Shown in pieces: positions 24,586 to 33,507 of a stretch of DNA of 64,000 nt. Made by a program: the position numbers and the translations under genes. How positions within the stretch are numbered: the first letter of the stretch is position 1; each line of letters opens with the position of its first letter. Source of the DNA: Streptococcus downei MFe28 (GTDB lineage: Bacteria; Bacillota; Bacilli; Lactobacillales; Streptococcaceae). The stretch lies in the NCBI RefSeq assembly GCF_900459175.1, contig NZ_UHFA01000002.1, forward strand, positions 1,116,001 to 1,180,000, given 5' to 3'. Below the pieces are notes generated by a model, which was not told the origin of the DNA, made no database searches, and saw only the letters and a list, made by a program, of their open reading frames with translations.

Positions 24586-27500
24586 ATGCGACTACTTTAT
24601 ACCGATATTCGAAATCATTTGACAGACCAACTGGCCGGGCTGGCGCAAGACTATGCTCGGGCTGGCCACCGTGTTTTTTATATTGCTCCAAATTCCCTCT
24701 CTTTTGAAAAGGAGCGCCGTGTTTTGGAGACCCTAAAGGATAAGGCCTCCTTCAATATTACCATCACCCGCTTTGCCCAGATGGCCCGCTATTTTGTCCT
24801 CAATGATGTGTCTGATAAAAAGCCTGTGACCGAGACAGGTCTGGCCATGATTTTCTTTCGGGTCCTGTCTCAGTTTAAAGAGGGGGACTTGAAAATTTAC
24901 GGCAGTCTTGCCAAAGACCCGAATTTTATTCAGCAATTGGTGGACCTCTACCAGGAAATGCAAAGGTCAAATCTGACCATTAGTGACTTGGCGGATTTGG
25001 AGTCGGAGGTCAAGTATCAGGATCTCTTGACCATTTTTTCTGCCTTTTATCAGCTTCTTCAAGAGGACAATTTTGAATCGCAAACCAAGATTGCCCAATT
25101 TTTAGAGCATGTCAATAGTGGACAATTGGACCAGGATTTGCAAAATCTTGTGGTTATTGTCGATGGCTTTAGCCGCTTTTCTGCTGAAGAAGAAGCCTTG
25201 GTGACCGCTCTGCATGACAGAGAGGTGGAAATTGTCATCGGCACCTATGCCAGTCAAAAGGCCTTTAAATCCAGTTTTCTAGCCGGCAATCTCTATCAGG
25301 CCAATGTCGAATTTCTCCTAGATTTGGGGCAAAAATTTGCCGTTAGAGCTCAGGTCCTGGGGGAAAGGCAAGAGGACAGCCTAAGTCGTTTGTCGGCCCT
25401 TCTGGAGGCTAAGCGAGATTTCTCAAGCGACCTCCCTGAAATTTCCCAAGAGGACAAGCAGGCCCTGACTATCTGGGAGGTTGTTAACCAGAAGGAAGAG
25501 GTTGAAGCAGTCGCCCGCTCCATTCGCAATCTGCTCAATCAAGGGGTCCGCTATAAGGACATTCTCCTTTTGTTGGGAGATGTAGAGGCCTATCAATTGC
25601 AGATTGCCAAGACCTTCTCCAAGTACGAGATTCCCTACTATCTGGGGAAGGAAGAGGCCATGAGTCATCACCCCCTGGTTAATTTTGTTGAGAGTTTAAT
25701 GCGGATTAAGCGCTATAATTTTCGAGCCAAAGACTTGCTGAATTTGCTCAAATCAGGTCTCTTCAAGGATTTGATGAATTTGGACATTGATAAATTCGAA
25801 CAATATGTCAGGTTCGCCGACATCAAGGGACAGGCCAAATTTAGCAAGGACTTCACGGTCAATCGGGAGGCAGGTCTTGATGACGAGGGTCAGGTCATTG
25901 AAAAGTATGACCTGGTAAGGCTCAATCAAATTCGGCGAGCTGTGATGACACCCTTGCTAGAGCTTTTTTCCAGCCGCTCCCTGTTGGGAAGCAGCCTTTT
26001 GACCAAGAAGTTTCTGCCCTTCTTAGAGGCTATTGACCTACCAGCTAATATGGCCCAACTGGCCAAGGGCCAAAATCAAGCGGGACTGGAAAGAGAAGAA
26101 GAGGTTTGGCAGTCCTTTTGTGATCTCTTAGAGCAGATGGATGACATCTTTGGAGGGACCAAACTATCCCTGGATGACTTTTTAGCCCTTCTGGGGCAAG
26201 GCATGATGGCTGCCAATTTCAAGCTGGTACCAGCGACCTTGGATGTGGTTAATATCAAGGACTATAAGCTGATTGAGCCCCACTCTAGCCCCTATGTCTT
26301 TGCCTTAGGGATGACTGCTAGTAACTTTCCTCGTCTCAGTCAGACGACTGGTTTGTTGACTGATGAGGAACGCCAGCAGATTAATGAAACCCTAGCTAGC
26401 CAAGACCGTCAAGGCCATTTTGAAATTAGTGGCCAGGAGGAAGTCAAGAAGTTCCATGCCGTTATGATTTCCTTGGTCAATTCGGCTAGCCAGTCCTTGG
26501 TCCTATCGGCTCCACAAATCTCTGCCGATAGTCAGGACCAGCTATCGCCCTACTTGCAAGACCTGGTGGACTTGGGCTTTGAACCAATTCTTAAGAAGCC
26601 AGCCGGATTTGCCTCCCAACCAACGGATTTAGGGACCTACAAGGCTCTCCTGTCAAGGATTATTGAGGCCAACCAGCTCAGTCAGAATCAAGACCTGGAT
26701 AAGGAACAGACGACTTTCTGGTCGGTCATGGTTAGGCGCTTGCGCCAGAAGCTAAAAGAAGTTGACCTAGCTATCCCAACTATCAGCCAGGACTTGACGG
26801 TTGAGCCTCTTTCTCAGGAGACCTTGGATTTGCTTTATCCTGCCGACCAGCCCTTAAAATTGTCCGCTTCCAGTCTAACGACCTTCTATAACAACCAATA
26901 TGGCTATTTCTTACAGAAGGTTTTGAATTTGCAGGAGGAGGATTCCATCCATCCTGATTTCCGCCAACACGGGATTTATCTGCACCGAGTCTTTGAAAGA
27001 CTGATGAGTAAACTGGATGACAGTTCCAATTTTGACCAACTCTTGAGTCGAACACTAAGCCAGGTCAACCAAGAAGAGGCCTTCCAACAGGTATATTCCT
27101 ATGACCAAGAGGCCCAATTTTCTCGGGAAATTCTTGAAGGTATTGCCCAGGCCATGACTCATATCTTGCGCGATAATCACTTGGTCCAGGTCCTGGACAA
27201 GGCTCAGGCCAGGCATTATTTGGGCCAGAGGAATTGGCAGAAAACACCTGCCCAGCAGAAGGCTCTGGAATTGGGTTTTAATCTCCAGCTTCCTCTAGGG
27301 CAGGAGCGAAAATTGGAAATCCGCGGCCAGATTGACCGTCTGGACCAACTCAGTAGCTCAGAAAGTCCTAATCTAGGTGTGGTTGACTACAAGTCTGGGG
27401 ACAAGAAATTTAGCCTAGAAGAATTCTACAACGGCCTTAGTCCGCAACTTTTAACCTATATCTTGGCCATCAGGGAATCCATGCCCCAGGATTATCAGGC

Positions 27501-27930
27501 CCAGGTATTTGGAGCAGGTTACCTGCATTTGCAAAATCCTGAACTTAAATTTAGTGAAGTCGCTAGTTTGGGTCAGAGTCTGGACAAGTTTGATAAGGCC
27601 TTTCGCTATCAGGGGCTTTATGCCAAAGAGGTGGCTAGTCAGCTCAAGCCCTACTTCAATACGCATGCCAGCAAGGTCTTTAGTCGGGAGGAAATGGATC
27701 TGCTTTTGGACTATACCAAGGTCCTCTATCAGGAGGCAGCCAGGACCATCCTGTCAGGTCGTTTTGCCATCAATCCCTACACCAAGGATCGTCGCTCGGT
27801 TGAGGGACAGCAATTTAAGACCATTACCGGCTTTGAGGCCGATCGTCATATGCGCTATGCTAGAGCGTTGGTCAAGGATAGTCGTGACCAACTTTTAGAA
27901 AGAATGAAAGAGCAAGGAGGTGAGGCCTGA
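24586..27930 (+). CDS. rexB: ATP-dependent nuclease subunit B (RexB/AddB)
   Basis: 1114 residues from the ATG at 24586 behind GGAGGAAGG. The AddB-type N-terminal region is recognisable (MRLLYTDIRNHLTDQL, FYIAPNSLSFEKERRVLETL), but the Walker A motif of B. subtilis AddB is absent, as usual for the streptococcal/lactococcal RexB branch. The C-terminal RecB-family nuclease core is seen in LGVVDYKSGDKKFSLEEFYNG. The protein is nearly devoid of Cys, so the AddB iron-sulphur cluster is unlikely. With RexA it resects double-strand breaks up to Chi for RecA loading. Its stop overlaps rexA by one base. Confidence 0.94.
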   Translation: MRLLYTDIRNHLTDQLAGLAQDYARAGHRVFYIAPNSLSFEKERRVLETLKDKASFNITITRFAQMARYFVLNDVSDKKPVTETGLAMIFFRVLSQFKEGDLKIYGSLAKDPNFIQQLVDLYQEMQRSNLTISDLADLESEVKYQDLLTIFSAFYQLLQEDNFESQTKIAQFLEHVNSGQLDQDLQNLVVIVDGFSRFSAEEEALVTALHDREVEIVIGTYASQKAFKSSFLAGNLYQANVEFLLDLGQKFAVRAQVLGERQEDSLSRLSALLEAKRDFSSDLPEISQEDKQALTIWEVVNQKEEVEAVARSIRNLLNQGVRYKDILLLLGDVEAYQLQIAKTFSKYEIPYYLGKEEAMSHHPLVNFVESLMRIKRYNFRAKDLLNLLKSGLFKDLMNLDIDKFEQYVRFADIKGQAKFSKDFTVNREAGLDDEGQVIEKYDLVRLNQIRRAVMTPLLELFSSRSLLGSSLLTKKFLPFLEAIDLPANMAQLAKGQNQAGLEREEEVWQSFCDLLEQMDDIFGGTKLSLDDFLALLGQGMMAANFKLVPATLDVVNIKDYKLIEPHSSPYVFALGMTASNFPRLSQTTGLLTDEERQQINETLASQDRQGHFEISGQEEVKKFHAVMISLVNSASQSLVLSAPQISADSQDQLSPYLQDLVDLGFEPILKKPAGFASQPTDLGTYKALLSRIIEANQLSQNQDLDKEQTTFWSVMVRRLRQKLKEVDLAIPTISQDLTVEPLSQETLDLLYPADQPLKLSASSLTTFYNNQYGYFLQKVLNLQEEDSIHPDFRQHGIYLHRVFERLMSKLDDSSNFDQLLSRTLSQVNQEEAFQQVYSYDQEAQFSREILEGIAQAMTHILRDNHLVQVLDKAQARHYLGQRNWQKTPAQQKALELGFNLQLPLGQERKLEIRGQIDRLDQLSSSESPNLGVVDYKSGDKKFSLEEFYNGLSPQLLTYILAIRESMPQDYQAQVFGAGYLHLQNPELKFSEVASLGQSLDKFDKAFRYQGLYAKEVASQLKPYFNTHASKVFSREEMDLLLDYTKVLYQEAARTILSGRFAINPYTKDRRSVEGQQFKTITGFEADRHMRYARALVKDSRDQLLERMKEQGGEA

Positions 27931-30900
27931 TGGGCTTTCCAGCATTTTTAAGTTTTGCGGAAATTGAGAAACTAAAAGAGCAAGAGCCCGAGTTGGCCAA
28001 GGAGCAGGAGCGTCTGCCTCGAACCCCTGAACAAATTCAGGCCATCTACAGCAATGGGACGAATATTCTGGTTTCTGCTTCAGCCGGGTCTGGGAAGACC
28101 TTCGTCATGGTTGAGCGCATCCTCGATCGTCTCAAACGGGGAGACAGCATCAATCAGCTCTTCATTTCGACCTTTACGGTCAAGGCGGCAGGAGAGCTCA
28201 AGGAAAGACTGGAAAAGAAGCTGACGCAAGAAATTGCGGCCACTTCCGACCTGACCTTGAAACAACATTTATCAGAGCAGCTGGCCAATCTAGCCACGGC
28301 CGATATTGGAACCATGGATGCCTTTAGTCAGAAGTTAGTCAACACCTATGGCTATAGCCTGGGAATTTCACCCAATTTTCGTATCCTGCAGGACCAAAGC
28401 GAGCAGGCCAGTTTGAAAAAAGAAGTCTATGATGACCTCTTTGCCTCCTACATGGCAGGTACTGAGGGTCAGACCTTTAGGAGGCTGGTCCGCAATTTTA
28501 TCGGTAGGGGCAAGGACTCCAAAGGCTTTCGTAGCCTAGTGGACAGTATCTACCAATTTAGCCAGTCTACCGCTAATCCAAAGAACTGGTTAGAAGACGT
28601 TCTACTTAAGTCTTATCAGGAAGACGTCCCCAGTCAGGCTAATCGTTTTCTAGCTTCCTATATCAAGGGCCAGGGCCTGATGGTCAAGCTTGACCAGGCT
28701 GAGAAATTTTTCAAAAATCAGCTAGAGATTGCCCAAGGAGAATTCCAGAAGAAGACAAAGGCGACAGACAATATGGCGACTTTGCTTGAGATTCTGGCGA
28801 GAATGGACCTTAAGGGTGACCTAGAGCGATCCCGCCAGGATTTAGCAGCCTTAAAAACCATTAGCGAGGGTCGTAAGCTGACCCTGTCTGCTGCTGGCAA
28901 GGATGAAAATTGGAAGACCTTTGCCAAGGCCTATAATGAGGAGCGCAAGCGATTCCTAGAACCGTTTTTGAAGCTAGAGCAGCTTCTCAATCCCCTAGAC
29001 TTGTTGACAGAATTTCAGCCAGACCTGCTTGAGCTACTGGAACTTCTGCGTGATTTTGTCCTTGATTATGGGCAACAGTATCTGGAAAAAAAGAAGGCCG
29101 AGGCTGCCTTTGAATTCTCCGATATTGCCCATCTGGCCATCGAAATCCTGGAAGCCAGTCCTGAAATTTGCCAGCTCTACCAGGCTAGATACCAGGAAAT
29201 CATGGTCGATGAATACCAAGACAACAACCATATGCAAGAGCGCCTGCTGGATCTCCTATCGAATGGCCACAATCGCTTTATGGTAGGGGATGTTAAGCAA
29301 TCCATCTATCGCTTTCGCCAGGCTGACCCCAATATTTTTCAGGCCAAGTTTGCAGCCTATGACCAAATAGACAACTTCCAAGCTGACAAGAGCCAGGGGC
29401 TCCTAGTCTTGCTCAAGGAAAATTTCCGCAGCCATCTGGAAGTTTTGGAGACCAGCAATGCCGTCTTTAGTCGCCTCATGGACCAAGATATTGGTGAATT
29501 AGTCTATGACCAGAGTCACTTCCTCAAGGCAGGCAATGCCCAGAAATCAAGCCCTATCCCTGAAAATCAAACCCAGGTCCTCATCTATGATGAGACTCAG
29601 GCTGAACCAGATGAAGAGACAGACATTCAAGATCCAGGCGACATCAGGCTGGTTGCCCAAGAAATTATCCGTCTCCATCGCGAGGAGGGCGTGGCCTTTG
29701 ACCAGATTGCCCTCTTGGTCTCTGCCAGAACCAGAAACGACCAAATTCTCTCGACTCTCAAGACCTACGGCATTCCTGTTGTTTCAGAAGACACAGGAGG
29801 CCACTATCTCCAGGCCCTGGAAGTCATGGTTATGCTGGAGACCCTGAGAACCATCAATAATCCTTTGCAAGACCAGTCTCTAGTTGCCCTACTCAAGTCG
29901 CCCATGTTTAACTTTGGAGAGGACCTCTTGACGAGAATTGCTCTCCAGGCTAAGTTTGGCAATTTTTATGACAAGCTCCTCTTAGCCTTGGACGGAACTG
30001 GGGACAACCCCCAAGTGATTAATAGCCAGTCTCGTGAAAAAATCGAGGCCTTTGATCAGGTCCTAAGATCCTGGCGTAAGTTTGCCAAAAGCAGCAGTCT
30101 CCACGATTTGATTTGGAAGATTTACGAGGATAAGTTTTACTATGATTATGTTGGTGCCCTCAGCGATGGCCAACAAAGGCAGGCTAACCTCTTTGCCCTG
30201 ACCTTGCGGGCTGACCAGTTTGAGCAGTCGGGCTTTAAGGGCCTACCGCGCTTCATCAATATGATTGATCGGACGCTGGCCAATGACAAGGATTTGGCTG
30301 ACGTTGAGGTGGCGCTCCCCAAGGATGCCGTCCAACTCTTGACCATCCACCAGAGTAAGGGGCTGGAGTTTCCTTATGTCTTTGTCCTGAATCTGCACAA
30401 ATCTTTCAATAAGCAAGATGAGCAAAAGAAGGCTGTTCTCAATCGGGAGTGTGGTCTGGGCATTCGTTACGTGGCCAATCTGGCTGAGCGCTTTCCTCAA
30501 GAGCAGTATCAGCAGGTCAAGCTTTCTTTTGATACCTTCCCTTTTATTCTCAATCAGCAGGCCCTCCATCGAGCTGATTTATCTGAACAGATGCGCAAAC
30601 TCTATGTGGCTATGACAAGGGCCGAGACCAGACTTTATCTGGTTGGTCAGGGCAGTCAGGAAAAATTAAAGGGCAAGTATGAAGATTATCGCGACCAAGA
30701 ACGCCTAGCCCTGGCTGGACGGGAGCAGTGGACTAATTTCCAAGATTGGTTCCTGGCCCTGAAAGAAAGTTTCCCAGAAGATGACTTATCCTTTGAGCTA
30801 AGATTTGTCGGTCCAGAAGATTTGCAAGATCTAAGCCCTCTTGAGGCTAGTTTGCCCATGGATGTGGACGATCAGGCTCATAATCGCCAATCGGATAACA

Positions 30901-31595
30901 TCAAGCAGGCCCTAGATGCCTTGGAAGCTGTTGAAGAGCTCAATCATCGATACCAGGCGGCTATCAATCTGCCAACCGTTCGAACACCCAGCCAAATTAA
31001 GAAATTCTACCAGCCTGTCATGGAGGATCAGGGCCTGGATATTATGGAAAAACGGATTCTGGAGCCTAAATTTGACCTGCCAAGCTTTGGAAAAGAGTCG
31101 CGGGTGACAGGAGCAGCAATCGGTTCTGCCACCCATGAGCTCATGCAGCGACTGCCTATCAGACCTGACATCAGCTTGGCTGACCTGCGGGAAGCCTTGA
31201 AGCTGGTGCAGGCAGAGCCTGCCGTCAAAAAGCGACTCAAGCTGGACAAGCTCCTGAAATTCTTCCGCCATCATCCTTTGGGACAGGAAATCATGAGTCA
31301 GGGTGACAAGTTGGTCAGAGAAGCTCCCTTCGCCATGCTCTTTGAAGACCGGGACTCACATGAAGATATGGTCATTCGTGGGATTGTGGATGGTTATATC
31401 CGCTATGCCGACCACATTGTCCTCTTTGACTACAAGACCGACCGTTATCAAGATCCAGCCCAGCTGGTGCGACGTTACAAGGACCAAATGGATCTCTACG
31501 CCCGAGCCCTCCATAAATCCTTTGATGAGCTTAGGGTCGACAAGTACTTAATTTTACTGGGCGGAGACGAGGTTCTGGTCGAGCGGTTGGATTGA
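27930..31595 (+). CDS. rexA: ATP-dependent helicase/nuclease subunit A (RexA/AddA)
   Basis: 1221 residues. UvrD-type helicase motifs appear in order: Walker A SASAGSGKTF (about residues 50-59), motif Ia FTVKAAGEL, motif II IMVDEYQDNN, motif III GDVKQSIYRFRQADP, motif V IHQSKGLEFPYVFV and motif VI LYVAMTRAETRLYL. The C-terminal nuclease domain has HELMQRLP and LFDYKTDRY. It is the motor and one nuclease of the RexAB end-processing enzyme. Start TGATG overlaps the rexB stop; a GGAGGTGAGG ribosome-binding site lies just upstream. Confidence 0.95.
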   Translation: MGFPAFLSFAEIEKLKEQEPELAKEQERLPRTPEQIQAIYSNGTNILVSASAGSGKTFVMVERILDRLKRGDSINQLFISTFTVKAAGELKERLEKKLTQEIAATSDLTLKQHLSEQLANLATADIGTMDAFSQKLVNTYGYSLGISPNFRILQDQSEQASLKKEVYDDLFASYMAGTEGQTFRRLVRNFIGRGKDSKGFRSLVDSIYQFSQSTANPKNWLEDVLLKSYQEDVPSQANRFLASYIKGQGLMVKLDQAEKFFKNQLEIAQGEFQKKTKATDNMATLLEILARMDLKGDLERSRQDLAALKTISEGRKLTLSAAGKDENWKTFAKAYNEERKRFLEPFLKLEQLLNPLDLLTEFQPDLLELLELLRDFVLDYGQQYLEKKKAEAAFEFSDIAHLAIEILEASPEICQLYQARYQEIMVDEYQDNNHMQERLLDLLSNGHNRFMVGDVKQSIYRFRQADPNIFQAKFAAYDQIDNFQADKSQGLLVLLKENFRSHLEVLETSNAVFSRLMDQDIGELVYDQSHFLKAGNAQKSSPIPENQTQVLIYDETQAEPDEETDIQDPGDIRLVAQEIIRLHREEGVAFDQIALLVSARTRNDQILSTLKTYGIPVVSEDTGGHYLQALEVMVMLETLRTINNPLQDQSLVALLKSPMFNFGEDLLTRIALQAKFGNFYDKLLLALDGTGDNPQVINSQSREKIEAFDQVLRSWRKFAKSSSLHDLIWKIYEDKFYYDYVGALSDGQQRQANLFALTLRADQFEQSGFKGLPRFINMIDRTLANDKDLADVEVALPKDAVQLLTIHQSKGLEFPYVFVLNLHKSFNKQDEQKKAVLNRECGLGIRYVANLAERFPQEQYQQVKLSFDTFPFILNQQALHRADLSEQMRKLYVAMTRAETRLYLVGQGSQEKLKGKYEDYRDQERLALAGREQWTNFQDWFLALKESFPEDDLSFELRFVGPEDLQDLSPLEASLPMDVDDQAHNRQSDNIKQALDALEAVEELNHRYQAAINLPTVRTPSQIKKFYQPVMEDQGLDIMEKRILEPKFDLPSFGKESRVTGAAIGSATHELMQRLPIRPDISLADLREALKLVQAEPAVKKRLKLDKLLKFFRHHPLGQEIMSQGDKLVREAPFAMLFEDRDSHEDMVIRGIVDGYIRYADHIVLFDYKTDRYQDPAQLVRRYKDQMDLYARALHKSFDELRVDKYLILLGGDEVLVERLD

Positions 31596-31675
31596 AACCG
31601 GCACTAATTTGCTCTAGCATCCAGAGTCCCTAAGTATCTCCTTGGCAGACCAAGGCGAAATTATTAGAATTATGG

Positions 31676-31681
31676 TATGAT
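31676..31681 (+). promoter_or_regulatory. Candidate promoter in the rexA-gtfA gap
   Basis: TGGTATGAT (extended -10, box 31676-31681) lies in the 295-base gap before gtfA; no good -35 at proper distance. Downstream an inverted repeat (GGAAAAGC near 31707 and GCTTTTCC near 31752) could form a long leader hairpin. I see no gene in the gap. Confidence 0.5.
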
Positions 31682-31890
31682 GAAGGGTGCAGAGAAAAGC
31701 AAAGGAAAAGCTGAATAGAGGCCCTCTTAAGGCCAAGTTTTGCCCATCTTTTGCTTTTCCATCTAGCCTAGCTAGTCAGAAAAAAGCCTGCTTGTGACAA
31801 AAGCTGAGGTTCAGGTCAAGTCCTGAGCCGATCGATCCTGGAGAAACTCTAGGCTCGATGAATTGTCCCAAGCCCATTAGAAAGGTCACC

Positions 31891-33507
31891 ATGACAATTT
31901 ATAATATCAATTTAGGAATTGGCTGGGCCTCCAGCGGGGTTGAGTATGCCCAGGCCTACCGCTCCAAAGTCTTTAAAAATCTTGGACTGGATGCCAAGTT
32001 TGTCTTTACCGATTTTTTCAGCCAGGATAATATCGTTGACATGACCCGCAATGTCGGTTTTAGTGATGACCAGATTATCTGGCTCTATAGTTACTTTACC
32101 GACCAAGAGCCAGCACCGACCACCCTGACCGAAAGCGACCTCAAGGCTCAGTTTACCAGAGAAATTACCAAGGTTGACCGTGAAGACAAGCTGGTTCGTT
32201 TCTATTTTGGCAATCGCGATTTTGCCACGGCCTATTATTGTCGCCACAGCAAGGAAATCATCCATCGAATTGAATTCGTTTCCAATGGGAATCTGGTTCG
32301 CAAGGATTTCTACAATAATGGCAAGACCTTGTCCTTTACAGAATTTTACGCCCCCAAGGATAATGCGGCCAAGCTCTACAAGCGGACCTTTTACAATCTC
32401 AACGGTAGTGTGGCCTATGATGAGATTACCGATGGGGACCAGCCTTTCTATCGCTTTCCCAATCGGATTCTCTACTCCAAGGAAGAATTGGTCGCCTACT
32501 TTATGGAAAAATTGGCCCTGAGCGCTGATGACTTGGTCCTTCTTGACCGCTCAACCGGTATCGGACAAGCAGTCTTTCGTCAGGTTAAGCCAGCCAAGCT
32601 GGGCGTGGTGGTTCATGCCGAGCACTATAGTGAAAATGGCACCAATGCCAACTCGGTCCTTTGGAATAACTACTATGACTTCCAGTTTACCAATGCTGAT
32701 AGTGTCGATGTCTTTATCGTGGCTACTGACCGCCAAAAAGAAATCCTCAGTCAACAGTTCCTGATTTATAAGCATCAGGAGCCTAGGATTGTTACTATTC
32801 CGGTCGGTTCTCTTGATGAAATCAAGGAGCCTAAGAGTCCACGGATTCCTTTCTCGGTCATGACAGCCTCTCGTTTGGCTACCGAAAAACATGTTGACTG
32901 GCTGATTGAAGCTGTCGTTGAAGCCCATGAAGTGGTACCAGATATTAACTTTGACATTTATGGTTCTGGTAGTGAAGAAGCCAAGTTGCGGCAAATCATT
33001 GAAGAAAAGGGGGCCAAGGACTATATCCAGCTTCTGGGTCACCAGGATTTGAGCCACACCTATATGCACCACGAGGTCTATCTCTCGGGCTCCAAGAGTG
33101 AAGGTTTTGGCCTGACCCTGATGGAGGCTATTGGTTCCGGTCTTCCTCTGATTGGCTTTGATGCCCGCTACGGTAATCAGAACTTTATTAAGGACGAAGA
33201 AAATGGCTACCTGATTCCCATTTCAGAATTGGATACCGACCAGGAAATTGTCGAAAGCCTCAGTACCAAGATTGTCCAAATTTTCACCTTGGCCAATCTG
33301 GACAGCATGCACCGAGTATCTTACGACCTAGCCAAGAACTATCTAACCGACAAGGTCGAAGCCAAGTGGCAGCAACTGATTGCAGACCTGATTCAGCCAC
33401 AGCCTTCGGCCCTAGACAAGAGTCAGACTGCTGAGGCCAGTCAGTCCCAGGATAAGGACCAAAAGGATGAGACCGACCCGACCAAAGAGAAGGAGCTTGA
33501 GCAATGA
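31891..33507 (+). CDS. gtfA: GtfA-like O-GlcNAc transferase for serine-rich surface proteins
   Basis: 538 residues. The start chosen is the ATG at 31891 (MTIYNINLGIGWASSGVEY), which matches the family start exactly; the ATG 33 bases earlier adds an unrelated tail. The GT4/GT-B catalytic half is clear: ASRLATEKHVDWLI, DIYGSGSEEAKL, and SKSEGFGLTLMEAIGSGLPLIGFD (E-x7-E type). GtfA with GtfB adds the first GlcNAc to Ser/Thr of serine-rich repeat adhesins in the cytoplasm. Residues after about 505 form a charged tail (Gln, Ser, Lys, Asp, Glu) not usual for GtfA. GtfB overlaps by four bases. Confidence 0.93.
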   Translation: MTIYNINLGIGWASSGVEYAQAYRSKVFKNLGLDAKFVFTDFFSQDNIVDMTRNVGFSDDQIIWLYSYFTDQEPAPTTLTESDLKAQFTREITKVDREDKLVRFYFGNRDFATAYYCRHSKEIIHRIEFVSNGNLVRKDFYNNGKTLSFTEFYAPKDNAAKLYKRTFYNLNGSVAYDEITDGDQPFYRFPNRILYSKEELVAYFMEKLALSADDLVLLDRSTGIGQAVFRQVKPAKLGVVVHAEHYSENGTNANSVLWNNYYDFQFTNADSVDVFIVATDRQKEILSQQFLIYKHQEPRIVTIPVGSLDEIKEPKSPRIPFSVMTASRLATEKHVDWLIEAVVEAHEVVPDINFDIYGSGSEEAKLRQIIEEKGAKDYIQLLGHQDLSHTYMHHEVYLSGSKSEGFGLTLMEAIGSGLPLIGFDARYGNQNFIKDEENGYLIPISELDTDQEIVESLSTKIVQIFTLANLDSMHRVSYDLAKNYLTDKVEAKWQQLIADLIQPQPSALDKSQTAEASQSQDKDQKDETDPTKEKELEQ